From an uncultured Christensenellaceae bacterium (GTDB lineage: Bacteria > Bacillota > Clostridia > Christensenellales > MGBC116941), in assembly GCA_910585035.1 (NCBI GenBank), contig CAJUEF010000004.1, positions 1-64,000 on the forward strand: 64,000 nt of DNA, written 5' to 3'. Of the stretch, positions 46,036 through 53,447 are shown one piece after another (the first letter of the stretch is position 1; the number at the start of each line of letters is the position of its first letter). The notes under the pieces are model-generated. The model was not told where the DNA came from. It saw nothing but the letters and a program-made list of their open reading frames with translations, and ran no database searches. Position numbers and translations under genes: made by a program.

Positions 46036-46671
46036 ATGAAATACATAATCGAAGAATATAAAAAAGAATGGCTGTTTTTTAAAAAGGAAATGAAAGTTAT
46101 CTTTTTGATAATGCTTGTTGGGCTTATCTTACTTATGGTAGGGTCACACTTTCTTTTGTCTGCGCTTATTAAATCGCAACCGGGCTTAATTAACAGTATT
46201 GCAGCTACTATACAAGAGGCATTAAGCGGTGTGGATCTGGCAAATGATTCCCCGTTTACATCTGTTATAAAGCTGTTTTTTAATAATGCAAGGGTGTGTC
46301 TTATATCCATAAGCCTTGGAATAGTTCCTTTTTTATTTCTTCCAATTTTTACATATTTCATAAATGGCGCAATTGTTGGAGCGGTAACTGCTTTTAGTTC
46401 GGCGGTTGCAAATTTTGGCCTTTCTTTCTTTATGGCTTCCTTGCTTCCCCATGGAATATTTGAGTTTCCGGCAATAGTTTATGCATGCGCTCTTGGCATA
46501 TATTTGTGCAAAGAGAATACTAAAATTGTACTGAAAAAAAGTGATAAACGCTTTATTAATGTTGCCATTGATACTCTTAGAAGTTATGTGATTGTAATAT
46601 TACCTTTGCTGGTTTTTGCTGCAATAATAGAAGGAACTATTACTATTAATATAGCAATGAAATTTATTTAA
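46036..46671 (+). CDS. SpoIIM-domain membrane protein
   Basis: A 211-residue membrane protein with about five helices. FFNNARVCLISISLGIVPFL (about 81-100), FINGAIVGAV and LLPHGIFEFPAIVYACALGI are the SpoIIM/DUF95 signatures. In Bacillus SpoIIM is part of the DMP complex with SpoIIP and SpoIID that digests septal wall during engulfment; spoIIP is 2.5 kb away here. ATG 46036 is chosen over 45988 because AAGGAAGGG lies between them. Many SpoIIM-domain proteins are not sporulation proteins, so the spore role is tentative. Confidence 0.8.
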   Translation: MKYIIEEYKKEWLFFKKEMKVIFLIMLVGLILLMVGSHFLLSALIKSQPGLINSIAATIQEALSGVDLANDSPFTSVIKLFFNNARVCLISISLGIVPFLFLPIFTYFINGAIVGAVTAFSSAVANFGLSFFMASLLPHGIFEFPAIVYACALGIYLCKENTKIVLKKSDKRFINVAIDTLRSYVIVILPLLVFAAIIEGTITINIAMKFI

Positions 46672-46686
46672 CCGGATATAACAAAT

Positions 46687-46717
46687 AAAAAAACCTCACA
46701 TATGTGGGGTTTTTTTT
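46687..46717 (+). terminator. Bidirectional terminator between the SpoIIM-domain gene and perR
   Basis: AAAACCTCACA pairs with TGTGGGGTTTT with one G-T pair, flanked by A and T runs. Confidence 0.85.
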
Positions 46718-46755
46718 ATTTAAAATTATTAATATTTTTAATTTCAACACAGATA

Positions 46756-47154
46756 TTAATTTAAAATTTCATCATTTTTATAGCACTCAGAACAAATGCC
46801 TTCAAATAATGCCCGGTGTCTTTTAATGTGAAAGCCGGTATCCTTTGTTATTTGGTCGTCGTATTCGGGATTGTAGCTTAAAGGAGCGTCAAAAACCTTT
46901 TTACAGTTAGAACAAACCATATGATAATGAAAGTCCAAGCGGGAATCATAGCGTTCCGCGGGAGAAAGCTTTACATTTGCAATTTGACCACTACTATAAA
47001 GGGCTCCAAGATTGCGGTATACTGTTCCTCTGCTAATTTTGTTATCTACTTTACGCACATCTAAATAAATCTGGTCAGCAGTTGGATGGTCGCATCTTGC
47101 CATTACAGCATCAAAAATTAACTGGCGTTGTTTTGAATTACGTTGATTTTTCAT
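46756..47154 (-). CDS. perR: PerR-type Fur family repressor
   Basis: A 132-residue metal-dependent repressor. The winged helix (about 10-60; SRGTVYRNLGAL recognition helix) precedes a dimerisation domain with two structural-zinc CxxC pairs (Cys81/84 and Cys121/124). The regulatory ligands match PerR in kind and spacing: His23, Asp70, His76, His78 and Asp89 correspond to His37, Asp85, His91, His93 and Asp104 of Bacillus PerR. It should sense peroxide by oxidation of these histidines. Its long upstream gap contains a candidate promoter within the 47409-47453 inverted repeat. Confidence 0.85.
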   Translation of the reverse strand: MKNQRNSKQRQLIFDAVMARCDHPTADQIYLDVRKVDNKISRGTVYRNLGALYSSGQIANVKLSPAERYDSRLDFHYHMVCSNCKKVFDAPLSYNPEYDDQITKDTGFHIKRHRALFEGICSECYKNDEILN

Positions 47155-47403
47155 TATGCCCCCTTTTAATATTAGGACTTTGTATTATTGTAAATATATT
47201 TTTTATTACTGTCAAGAATAAATCATGCAGAAAATATTTAACTGTAAAGTTTATGAGTAAATATTATCCTATATCTTTAGCTTAAATTTATTGCAGAATT
47301 ATCTAGGATTTTGGAAAATATTTCCACTGATGCAAGATATAAAATCTTAAAAGAAATTAAGTATTTTTAAGGTTTTAATATCTTTTCCATAAATGTTCCA
47401 AAT

Positions 47404-47433
47404 AAATTTTAGTACATATATTTACTAAAGTCA
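47404..47433 (-). promoter_or_regulatory. Minus-strand promoter inside the inverted repeat
   Basis: On the minus strand TTGACT is followed by exactly 17 bases and TAAAAT, reading toward perR. The start would be about 240 bases before the perR ATG, a long leader in which nothing else is recognisable. Confidence 0.5.
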
Positions 47434-47453
47434 ATAGTAAATATATGTACTAA
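47409..47453 (+). promoter_or_regulatory. Large inverted repeat, candidate double operator
   Basis: TTAGTACATATATTTACTA (47409-47427) is perfectly repeated in inverted form at 47435-47453 with a seven-base spacer. Each arm is itself nearly palindromic (TAGTA-N8-TACTA), so it may be two adjacent operators 26 bases apart. It overlaps a minus-strand promoter and lies 50 bases before a small XRE gene. Otherwise the 47155-47503 gap shows nothing recognisable. Confidence 0.7.
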
Positions 47454-47503
47454 TAACGGCGCAGAATATGCGTATCGTGTTATTTTATTTGAGGAGCTTT
47501 TTT

Positions 47504-47707
47504 ATGGAAATATACGTGCGTAGAATTCGTGAGTTGCGCGAAGATAATGATTTTACACAAACCCAAATAGCAAAATATCTTGGAACTTCACAAACTATGT
47601 ATGCCAGATATGAAAGGGGAGCTAACGAGCTTCCTGTTCGCCATTTAATAGCCCTTTGTAAACTTTATCATGTGTCTGCTGATTATATTTTAGGATTAAA
47701 AAGTTAA
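47504..47707 (+). CDS. Small XRE-family regulator (67 aa)
   Basis: A 67-residue protein that is almost only a Cro/CI helix-turn-helix: LREDNDFTQTQIAKYLGTSQ, TMYARYERGANELPVRHLIA, then LCKLYHVSADYILGL. ATG 47504 is preferred over an in-frame ATG at 47468, since GAGGAG lies between them. The inverted repeat at 47409-47453 is well placed as its operator, suggesting autoregulation and possible control of the divergent promoter. Target genes otherwise unknown. Confidence 0.85.
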   Translation: MEIYVRRIRELREDNDFTQTQIAKYLGTSQTMYARYERGANELPVRHLIALCKLYHVSADYILGLKS

Positions 47708-47729
47708 TCTGTTCCGGTAAAATTTGCTT

Positions 47730-48497
47730 TTATGAATAAAGAGCCGCTTTAAGCAGAGGCAATTTGTTTTCATCGGAAGAATATATGTCTATTTGTTGAA
47801 TATTATCATCGCTATTTAGCATGCCTTTTTCACAAAGTATATTTTTTAAGTGCCGGGACGTTCCTATGCTGCCGTCAACTATGATCACGTTTTTACCAAA
47901 GTTATTTAAAACCTTATTAATGGAATTTTGGGCAAAAGCGTAATGAGTGCAGCCAAGCACACATGAATCTATGGGAATATCTTTAATTGCAGACAGTTTA
48001 TTTGTTAGGTATTCTTCCATAACAGGCCCCTCCCAAACGCCTTTTTCAATTAGCGCAGCAAGCCCCTCACAGGGCATTTCTATAACGTCTTTTTCTGCGT
48101 TAAGATTGCAAACCAAATTTATGTATTTATCCTGACGGAGAGTTGCGGGAGTTGCCATTACAAGAATCTTTCCGCCGTGAGCATTTTTCATGCCGACTTT
48201 TACCGCAGGCTCCATTGATACAAATGGAATTGTATACATACTTCTAAGCCGTTTAACGGATACGCCTGTGGCTGTGTTGCAAGCTATAACTATTGCCTTT
48301 ACATTTCGCTGCACAAGAAAATCCACACAGGCTTTTGACAAATCAAATATTTCACTTTTGCTTTTAATTCCATATGGAGCGTGTTTATTATCCCCGTAAT
48401 ATATAAAATTTTCATGGCAGAGAATGTTTTTGGCAACCTTTAAAACCGCTATACCTCCCATGCCCGAATCAAATATTCCTATTGGTCTTTTATCCAT
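47730..48497 (-). CDS. murI: Glutamate racemase
   Basis: Makes D-glutamate for peptidoglycan without a cofactor. The 255-residue chain has IGIFDSGMGGIAVL (6-19, Asp10), the first catalytic cysteine in IACNTATG (Cys73) and the second in LGCTHYAFA (about Cys185). It lies tail to tail with the small XRE gene and upstream of nothing obvious on its strand except spoIIP, 50 bases before its start. Confidence 0.94.
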   Translation of the reverse strand: MDKRPIGIFDSGMGGIAVLKVAKNILCHENFIYYGDNKHAPYGIKSKSEIFDLSKACVDFLVQRNVKAIVIACNTATGVSVKRLRSMYTIPFVSMEPAVKVGMKNAHGGKILVMATPATLRQDKYINLVCNLNAEKDVIEMPCEGLAALIEKGVWEGPVMEEYLTNKLSAIKDIPIDSCVLGCTHYAFAQNSINKVLNNFGKNVIIVDGSIGTSRHLKNILCEKGMLNSDDNIQQIDIYSSDENKLPLLKAALYS

Positions 48498-48547
48498 TTA
48501 AAGCTTCCTTTACAAGATAGTCGATTTTTATATTTTAGCAAAAAAAA

Positions 48548-49468
48548 CTATTTTTGTATAGTGGATGCAACAGCGCTTGCAAGGTATGGAACGCTTCTTA
48601 AAACCTCGTCCATATTATTGCCGGTATATCCCATTTCAATGAGTATTGCGCGTTTGGATATATGCTGGTTATATCTGCTTTTATTTACACGCACGTTTTT
48701 TGCAAGTCCTTTTACTTGGGAATTTATGTTATCTGTTATTTTTTTTGCATATGCGTAGTTAGATTTATAATCGGGTCTTGGGAGGATTGGTGTGCCGTTA
48801 TTGCCTTCTCCGGTGCCTACAACCACCATAATTTTTGCAACGGGATTTCCGTCTACAGTGACTGTTTGCCCCTCCATATAATCAAAGGCATCCCTGTGAA
48901 TGTCAATATATATATCATACTCTCCGTCGTTTTTTATACGTTTCTCCAACATGGAAAGGGAGCGGGTGTAGGCAGTGCCGAGCTTTGGGGGTTCAAAATT
49001 TGTTGTGTCGTGAACAACAGAGACACCGTGATTATTTTGAAGGCTATCAGCCAGCTCTTTGCCTACCTTTGCCACGCTTTTATCCTGTTGGTTTGTTCTA
49101 TAGCTGCCGCTTTCTTCGTATTTGTAAGTGTCGGTTTGTGCATATGCTTCTGTTATATGGGTGTGGTATATAAGTATTTTTGCATTGCCCTTTGGTATTG
49201 CAGGAGTTATGTAGCTGTTGTCTATTTCCAGTTTTATCTCTGTGTCCGTGTCCTCATCTTCCTCATATATTTTTGAAAACACGTTTTTGCTTTCACCGCT
49301 TAAATCTAAAATGGGAATTTGATTTTTCATTAGCAAGTTTGGGTCTGTTAGCTTGCTTACAGCTATGGAAGTCACACTTTCCTTAAATTTTCCGCCGCCT
49401 CTTACGGCAAGGCTCATAAGAACTACCATGCCTACAAGTAATACGGATACCCATGCTTCTTTTTTCAT
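48548..49468 (-). CDS. spoIIP: Stage II sporulation protein P
   Basis: Membrane-anchored peptidoglycan hydrolase of engulfment, 306 residues. An N-terminal helix (about 6-23) anchors it; the catalytic domain begins ILIYHTHITEAYAQ (about 96-109), with the metal/catalytic residues in DIYIDIHRDAFDY and the C-terminal RAILIEMGYTGN. These match the SpoIIP amidase/endopeptidase domain. AGAGGTG precedes the ATG. It supports a spore-forming host, and the SpoIIM-domain gene is nearby. A mother-cell sigma-E promoter would be expected but was not convincingly found. Confidence 0.92.
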   Translation of the reverse strand: MKKEAWVSVLLVGMVVLMSLAVRGGGKFKESVTSIAVSKLTDPNLLMKNQIPILDLSGESKNVFSKIYEEDEDTDTEIKLEIDNSYITPAIPKGNAKILIYHTHITEAYAQTDTYKYEESGSYRTNQQDKSVAKVGKELADSLQNNHGVSVVHDTTNFEPPKLGTAYTRSLSMLEKRIKNDGEYDIYIDIHRDAFDYMEGQTVTVDGNPVAKIMVVVGTGEGNNGTPILPRPDYKSNYAYAKKITDNINSQVKGLAKNVRVNKSRYNQHISKRAILIEMGYTGNNMDEVLRSVPYLASAVASTIQK

Positions 49469-49578
49469 AGTGAATACACCTCTTAATAAATTGTACTAAG
49501 GACAAGTTGTTATTATGAACACTAAACAAAAAACCACATAAAATGATAGTGTAGAAAAACATATAAAGGAGAGTTATC

Positions 49579-50259
49579 ATGGCAAAAGTACTTATATACA
49601 ACAACGATGAAAATAAAATGGAAACCTTTGAGAGAAAAGAAACAGACGCTATGCCTTACATCACAGGCAGAAGCATGACAGTAGGCGAATTTAGGGGCAG
49701 CAGCAAATCCAATGTGCTTTGGTCTGACAAGACCACAATGGAGACATGGAATGCTTTTAGAAGGTATTACGGGGATCCTATATTTATTGGCTATGCCTTT
49801 AAACGTATTTGGGAAGGCGGACACGGTAAACAAAGCCAGCACTATGCGGGAGTTTCTTTTGATACAGGTCAAAATTTAAGTACATCCGGGAGGAACAGGC
49901 TTCACAGCGCTGCCGTATCCTTTGGCAGATGGACTTATGTTGAACCTAAAAGCCTTACTCCAACCTGGGTGCATTTTGACAAGCGTTACGGCACACCGGC
50001 TTGCTCTTCCGGCGGTTACCCTGTGAGGAGAAAAGGAGATAAGGGAATTTATGTGCTGGTTCTTCAGGACGCTCTTAACGCTCTTGGCTTTTCAACCAGG
50101 ACTTTGGATGGAATATTTGGTGACTGGACTTTGAATGCAGTAAGACAGTTTCAAACGGATAGCGGACTTACTTCAGATGGAATAGTGGGCTGCGGTACAT
50201 GGAGAAGTCTTACGGACAAAGCTGTTAAGATTGGCAGAACAAGTACAGTAATTGACTAA
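49579..50259 (+). CDS. M15-type peptidase with C-terminal peptidoglycan-binding domain
   Basis: A 226-residue protein divergent from spoIIP. Residues about 55-140 contain QSQHYAGVSFD (HxxGxxxD) and WVHFDKR (HxD), the zinc pattern of M15 peptidases seen also in the lysin at 30810-31397. Residues about 148-215 are a PG_binding_1 domain (GIYVLVLQDALNALGF, VRQFQTDSGLTSDGIVG). The domain order is opposite to the phage-type lysin. There is no signal peptide, so it may act in the spore or mother cell. AAAGGAGAG precedes the ATG. Confidence 0.8.
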   Translation: MAKVLIYNNDENKMETFERKETDAMPYITGRSMTVGEFRGSSKSNVLWSDKTTMETWNAFRRYYGDPIFIGYAFKRIWEGGHGKQSQHYAGVSFDTGQNLSTSGRNRLHSAAVSFGRWTYVEPKSLTPTWVHFDKRYGTPACSSGGYPVRRKGDKGIYVLVLQDALNALGFSTRTLDGIFGDWTLNAVRQFQTDSGLTSDGIVGCGTWRSLTDKAVKIGRTSTVID

Positions 50260-50364
50260 TCGGCTTATTATCTGTTATAATAGCTTCATCCATCTTTATT
50301 TAAGAAAGGTAAGGTGGAGCAGGAGAAACTTAATTATAAGTTAAGAAATTAAAGTGGAAAATAT

Positions 50365-50416
50365 AAGGTTTTCTTTTTATTGCTTTTTCATTTTTCTAAA
50401 AGAAAAAGTAAAATAG
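50365..50416 (+). repeat. Family 1 palindromic repeat (decayed)
   Basis: GGTTTTCTTTTTATTG flank, then CTTTTTCATTTTTCTAAAAGAAAAAGTA with one arm base changed. A smaller fragment (TTTAAGAAAGGTAAGG) lies at about 50299-50315. Confidence 0.6.
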
Positions 50417-50443
50417 AAGTATAGAAAAAGCAACAAAGTATAT

Positions 50444-50505
50444 TGTAATAACTTTACGACATGCAAAGGCGAAACTTTTGCGTGCTTTGAAGTATATATT
50501 ATAAT
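50444..50505 (-). repeat. Family 2 repeat, hairpin module (reverse, diverged)
   Basis: GTAATAACTTTACGACATGC, CAAAGGCGAAACTTTTGCGTG hairpin, then TATATATTATAATA: a diverged version of the copy at 18721. The rest of the 50260-50636 gap shows no gene. Confidence 0.5.
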
Positions 50506-50636
50506 AAAAAGAGTATATGGCTTTGTGCAGGGAGTAATTCTTATATAAGTGGTGATATGACGGATTTAAGAGATAATTGATGAATTAAGTACTGCCCGGG
50601 AAATATACAAAAGAAAAGGAATTTAGTGGAGGAAAT

Positions 50637-51977
50637 ATGAAAGATAACAAAAGAGTTCATTTTGCCAGCAAGATTGGATTTCTTCTGGCAACAGCAGGCT
50701 CCGCCGTGGGGCTTGGAAATTTATGGAAGTTCCCGTATATGACAGGTCTTAACGGCGGCTTTCTGTTTATTATAGTATCATTAGTTATGGTATTTTTAAT
50801 AGGCATGCCGGTTATGATGTCGGAAATGGCTATTGGACGAAATACGCAGAAAAGTCCTGTGGGCGCTTATTCTGCAATAAACAAAAAATACCGTATATTT
50901 GGTATAATGCCAACGATTGTGGCGTTTATAATTTTGTCTTACTACAGCGTTATAGGCGGATGGGTTTTAAAATACCTGTTTACATATGTAACAGGGGGAT
51001 TAAACGGCGTTTCAGCGGCAACAGCCTTTGAAAGCTTTGTTACCAATCCGTGGGAGCCGTTAATATGGCATGGAATATTTATGGCTATTACCATTGGCAT
51101 ATGTTATATGGGTGTTAATAAAGGAATTGAAAAAGCAAGTGAATTTATGATGCCTGCGCTTTTTATAATAGTTATAATCACTTGTATTCGTTCAATAACT
51201 TTGCCGGGCGCAATGGATGGTGTTAAATTTTTATTTCAGCCGAATTTGGATAAGATATTTTCTCCTGAGCTTTATATAGGCGCTCTGTCACAGTCTTTCT
51301 ACTCTCTTAGTCTTGGTATGGCGATTATAATTACTTATGGAAGCTATATGAATAAAAGTGAGAATATAGGCAAGAGCTCTGCAATAGTTTGTTCAATGGA
51401 TTTATCTGTGGCCGTACTTGCCAGTATAGCAATTATGCCTGCGGTATTTTCCGCAGGATTGGAGCCAACTTCAGGACCAAAGCTGATATTTGTTACTTTG
51501 CCTTATGTATTTGAAGCAATGCCAATGGGCGTTTTATTTGCGGTTCTGTTCTTTGTGCTGGTATTATTTGCAGCTGTTACAAGTTCTATATCCCTGCTTG
51601 AGACAACGGCTGCTTATGCTATAGACGAGAGAGGCTGGTCAAGAGCAAAGGCGGTTTTGGTGCTTGGAACTATTATGGCTATAATAGGTATACCTTCATC
51701 TCTTTCTCAGGGAGTATGGGCTGAGTATACCGTTATGGGTATGGGTTGCCTTGATTTTCTTTCGTTCCTTACAGATAATATTATGCTTCCAATATGTGCC
51801 TTTTGCAGTTGTATTTATATCAGCCGCTGCTGGAAAACCAGTAACGCTTGTGATGAAATGGGTCTTAAAGGTGCCTTTAGAAAGGCTTACAGCTTTATTA
51901 TAAGCTATGTGGCTCCGATAGCCATTGCGGTAGTATTTATATATGGCTTGCTGCCTTTCTTTGGGGTTAAGGTTTAA
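50637..51977 (+). CDS. Neurotransmitter:sodium symporter (NSS) family transporter
   Basis: A 446-residue carrier with about 11 helices. The TM1 signature GSAVGLGNLWKFPYMTGLNGG (split: about 21-41) carries sodium and substrate ligands as in LeuT, followed by MPVMMSEMAIGRNTQKSP. It should import an amino acid with sodium. AGTGGAGG precedes the ATG. A related carrier lies at 58296-59669. Substrate is unknown. Confidence 0.92.
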   Translation: MKDNKRVHFASKIGFLLATAGSAVGLGNLWKFPYMTGLNGGFLFIIVSLVMVFLIGMPVMMSEMAIGRNTQKSPVGAYSAINKKYRIFGIMPTIVAFIILSYYSVIGGWVLKYLFTYVTGGLNGVSAATAFESFVTNPWEPLIWHGIFMAITIGICYMGVNKGIEKASEFMMPALFIIVIITCIRSITLPGAMDGVKFLFQPNLDKIFSPELYIGALSQSFYSLSLGMAIIITYGSYMNKSENIGKSSAIVCSMDLSVAVLASIAIMPAVFSAGLEPTSGPKLIFVTLPYVFEAMPMGVLFAVLFFVLVLFAAVTSSISLLETTAAYAIDERGWSRAKAVLVLGTIMAIIGIPSSLSQGVWAEYTVMGMGCLDFLSFLTDNIMLPICAFCSCIYISRCWKTSNACDEMGLKGAFRKAYSFIISYVAPIAIAVVFIYGLLPFFGVKV

Positions 51978-52002
51978 TTTTTGCTTTTATAAAAAGAAGA
52001 AT

Positions 52003-52037
52003 AAAAAGTCTATCTAATTATACAGATAGACTTTTTT
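52003..52037 (+). terminator. Terminator after the first NSS gene
   Basis: AAAAAGTCTATCT pairs with AGATAGACTTTTTT over an eight-base loop. Confidence 0.9.
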
Positions 52038-52139
52038 ATTTTGTAATTTTTAGATTATAAATCAGTAAGCTTTTTTTAAATTTCTAAAATTACGTACAAT
52101 TAATAAAACCACTAATATTTACTATGTATATTATTAAAA

Positions 52140-52595
52140 TCAAGTGGTTTTGGCTAATTCGTCGTAATAAAAAATATGTTTTTTCATTATTTTGGCATAT
52201 TTCGTAGCTCTTAGCACATTTTTCTCAGGAGTGTTATAACATGTGATAATATAATCAGATTTATGTACCATCCATATATGCCTGATAAAATCTGAAAGAC
52301 GGTTGCGTTTATGGTCAAGTATTTTTGGACAAATCATTTTGTCACATAGGTCTATCTCCCGCCGCATCAAAACTATTACTCCTCGGTCTAAAATCATAAA
52401 AACGCCCATTTGCGGGTATTTTTCTTTTAAAGTATTAATTGTCTTTACACTGCAATAATGAAGATCTTTATCAGGCTTAAAATAAAATTTAGTTACGTTT
52501 TCTTCATTTATTAATTTTTCTGCAATGTTTTTAATTTTATCCTTAGTTTCGTCATCTAGATTTCCATAATCAAATAAACTGCATATTTTCTCCAT
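52140..52595 (-). CDS. Unrecognised protein, possibly SLOG/YpsA-like (151 aa)
   Basis: Not confidently recognised. A soluble, lysine-rich 151-residue protein. The C-terminal KSDYIITCYNTPEKNVLRAT, then KYAKIMKKHIFYYDEL, resembles the nucleotide-binding end of YpsA/DUF1273-type SLOG proteins (a ...DY.I.CY.....KYA....K pattern), but the glycine motif is missing. ATG 52595 is chosen because AGGAGAGG lies before it; the frame from 52619 has that site inside it. It is divergent from an XRE regulator across 147 bases. Confidence 0.55.
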   Translation of the reverse strand: MEKICSLFDYGNLDDETKDKIKNIAEKLINEENVTKFYFKPDKDLHYCSVKTINTLKEKYPQMGVFMILDRGVIVLMRREIDLCDKMICPKILDHKRNRLSDFIRHIWMVHKSDYIITCYNTPEKNVLRATKYAKIMKKHIFYYDELAKTT

Positions 52596-52742
52596 TGTTT
52601 TATTTACCTCTCCTACCATATTTTGTTATTTGTACCCTTTTTACATACATTATATACCCTAATAATCTCTAACACAATAGGTTAAATTAATGTAGACTAG
52701 AAGAAAACGAATTGTATACTGTTAGTTTACACTGGGTGGAAA

Positions 52743-53072
52743 ATGAAAAAGAGCAATTTAGGATCTAGAATTAAAATAGCAAGAAGTAGTTTAGGAATTA
52801 CATCTGAAAATTTGGCTGAGGCATGTAATATAAGCAACACATATATGCGTAAAATTGAAAGTGGTTCACAAATTCCAAGTGTAGCTGTGTTTATTACTAT
52901 ATGCAATGAGCTTAAAGTTTCTGCAGATTATCTTTTGCAGGACTTTTTGGATTGCAATGAATTAGATGATTTACCTGAGCTGAAAGAGCTTTGGAAGAAA
53001 GCTTCGCCAAAACAAAGCGGTATGGCAATATCTATGATAAAGGAAGCAATGAAGCATACCAACACTAAATAA
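52743..53072 (+). CDS. XRE-family regulator (109 aa)
   Basis: A 109-residue DNA-binding protein with a Cro/CI helix-turn-helix (about 8-62; GITSENLAEACNISNTYMRK, IESGSQIPSVAVFITICNEL) and a short acidic/helical tail. GGGTGG precedes the ATG. TATACT at 52715-52720 is a possible -10. The 52620-52742 region between it and the divergent unknown gene probably holds its operator, though no clear inverted repeat stands out. Confidence 0.83.
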   Translation: MKKSNLGSRIKIARSSLGITSENLAEACNISNTYMRKIESGSQIPSVAVFITICNELKVSADYLLQDFLDCNELDDLPELKELWKKASPKQSGMAISMIKEAMKHTNTK

Positions 53073-53115
53073 TATAAAATATTCTGTAAATTACAAAAAT
53101 ATATCAGCAAAAAAG

Positions 53116-53141
53116 AACCCCATTCTTTTGAATGGGGTTTT
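53116..53141 (+). terminator. Terminator after the XRE gene
   Basis: AACCCCATTC (53116-53125) with GAATGGGGTT (53130-53139) around TTTT, then TTGGG. Confidence 0.75.
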
Positions 53142-53159
53142 GGGTTATGTTTATTTATT

Positions 53160-53207
53160 GGTTTTCTTTTTGTTACTTTTTCTTTTTTCTAAAAGAAAAA
53201 GTAAGCA
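53160..53207 (+). repeat. Family 1 palindromic repeat
   Basis: GTTTTCTTTTTG flank, TTACTTTTTCTTTT (53173-53186) with AAAAGAAAAAGTAA (53191-53204). It sits against the 3' end of the minus-strand gene starting at 53443. Confidence 0.75.
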
Positions 53208-53209
53208 GT

Positions 53210-53443
53210 TTATTTTCTTACAATAAAAGGTTTTAATATCTCATAGTCGGAAGGTTCGCTAAGGCTGAGCTCCCACTCAATGTTGTTGTCATCATCAAAC
53301 ATTTGTGTAATTGCGATATACTGGCAAAGAGTGGACCTAAGGTTAAGCTTATCGCCGTCCCCAGTTATAAGCTCGACTTCACCTTTGCATTGCAGCACAG
53401 CTTTAAAGAACTCCTTTAAGTTAATAATACCTTTAATATCCAT
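53210..53443 (-). CDS. Small conserved-looking protein after nfnB (77 aa)
   Basis: A 77-residue acidic protein (IINLKEFFKAVLQCKGEVEL, GDKLNLRSTLCQYIAI) without signal or membrane segment. Short proteins of this pattern are common in Clostridia and sometimes carry the unsupported label polyA polymerase; I assign no function. Its ATG lies four bases after the nfnB stop with GAGG upstream, so it is the last gene of the nfn operon. A family 1 palindrome follows directly. Confidence 0.65.
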   Translation of the reverse strand: MDIKGIINLKEFFKAVLQCKGEVELITGDGDKLNLRSTLCQYIAITQMFDDDNNIEWELSLSEPSDYEILKPFIVRK

Positions 53444-53447
53444 TTAG

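Noticed and set aside
47155..47403. Per-box for autoregulation upstream of perR
   Set aside because: AT-rich stretches such as TATTATTGTAAATATA match the consensus poorly in 7-1-7 alignment.
48662..49276. Long plus-strand frame (204 codons) antisense to spoIIP
   Set aside because: It is the complement of a well-supported sporulation gene and has no start signal.
49469..49578. Sigma-E/sigma-K promoters between spoIIP and the M15 peptidase gene
   Set aside because: CATAATAA (minus strand) and CATAAAAT (49537-49544) look like mother-cell -10 elements, but no -35 at the right distance is convincing.
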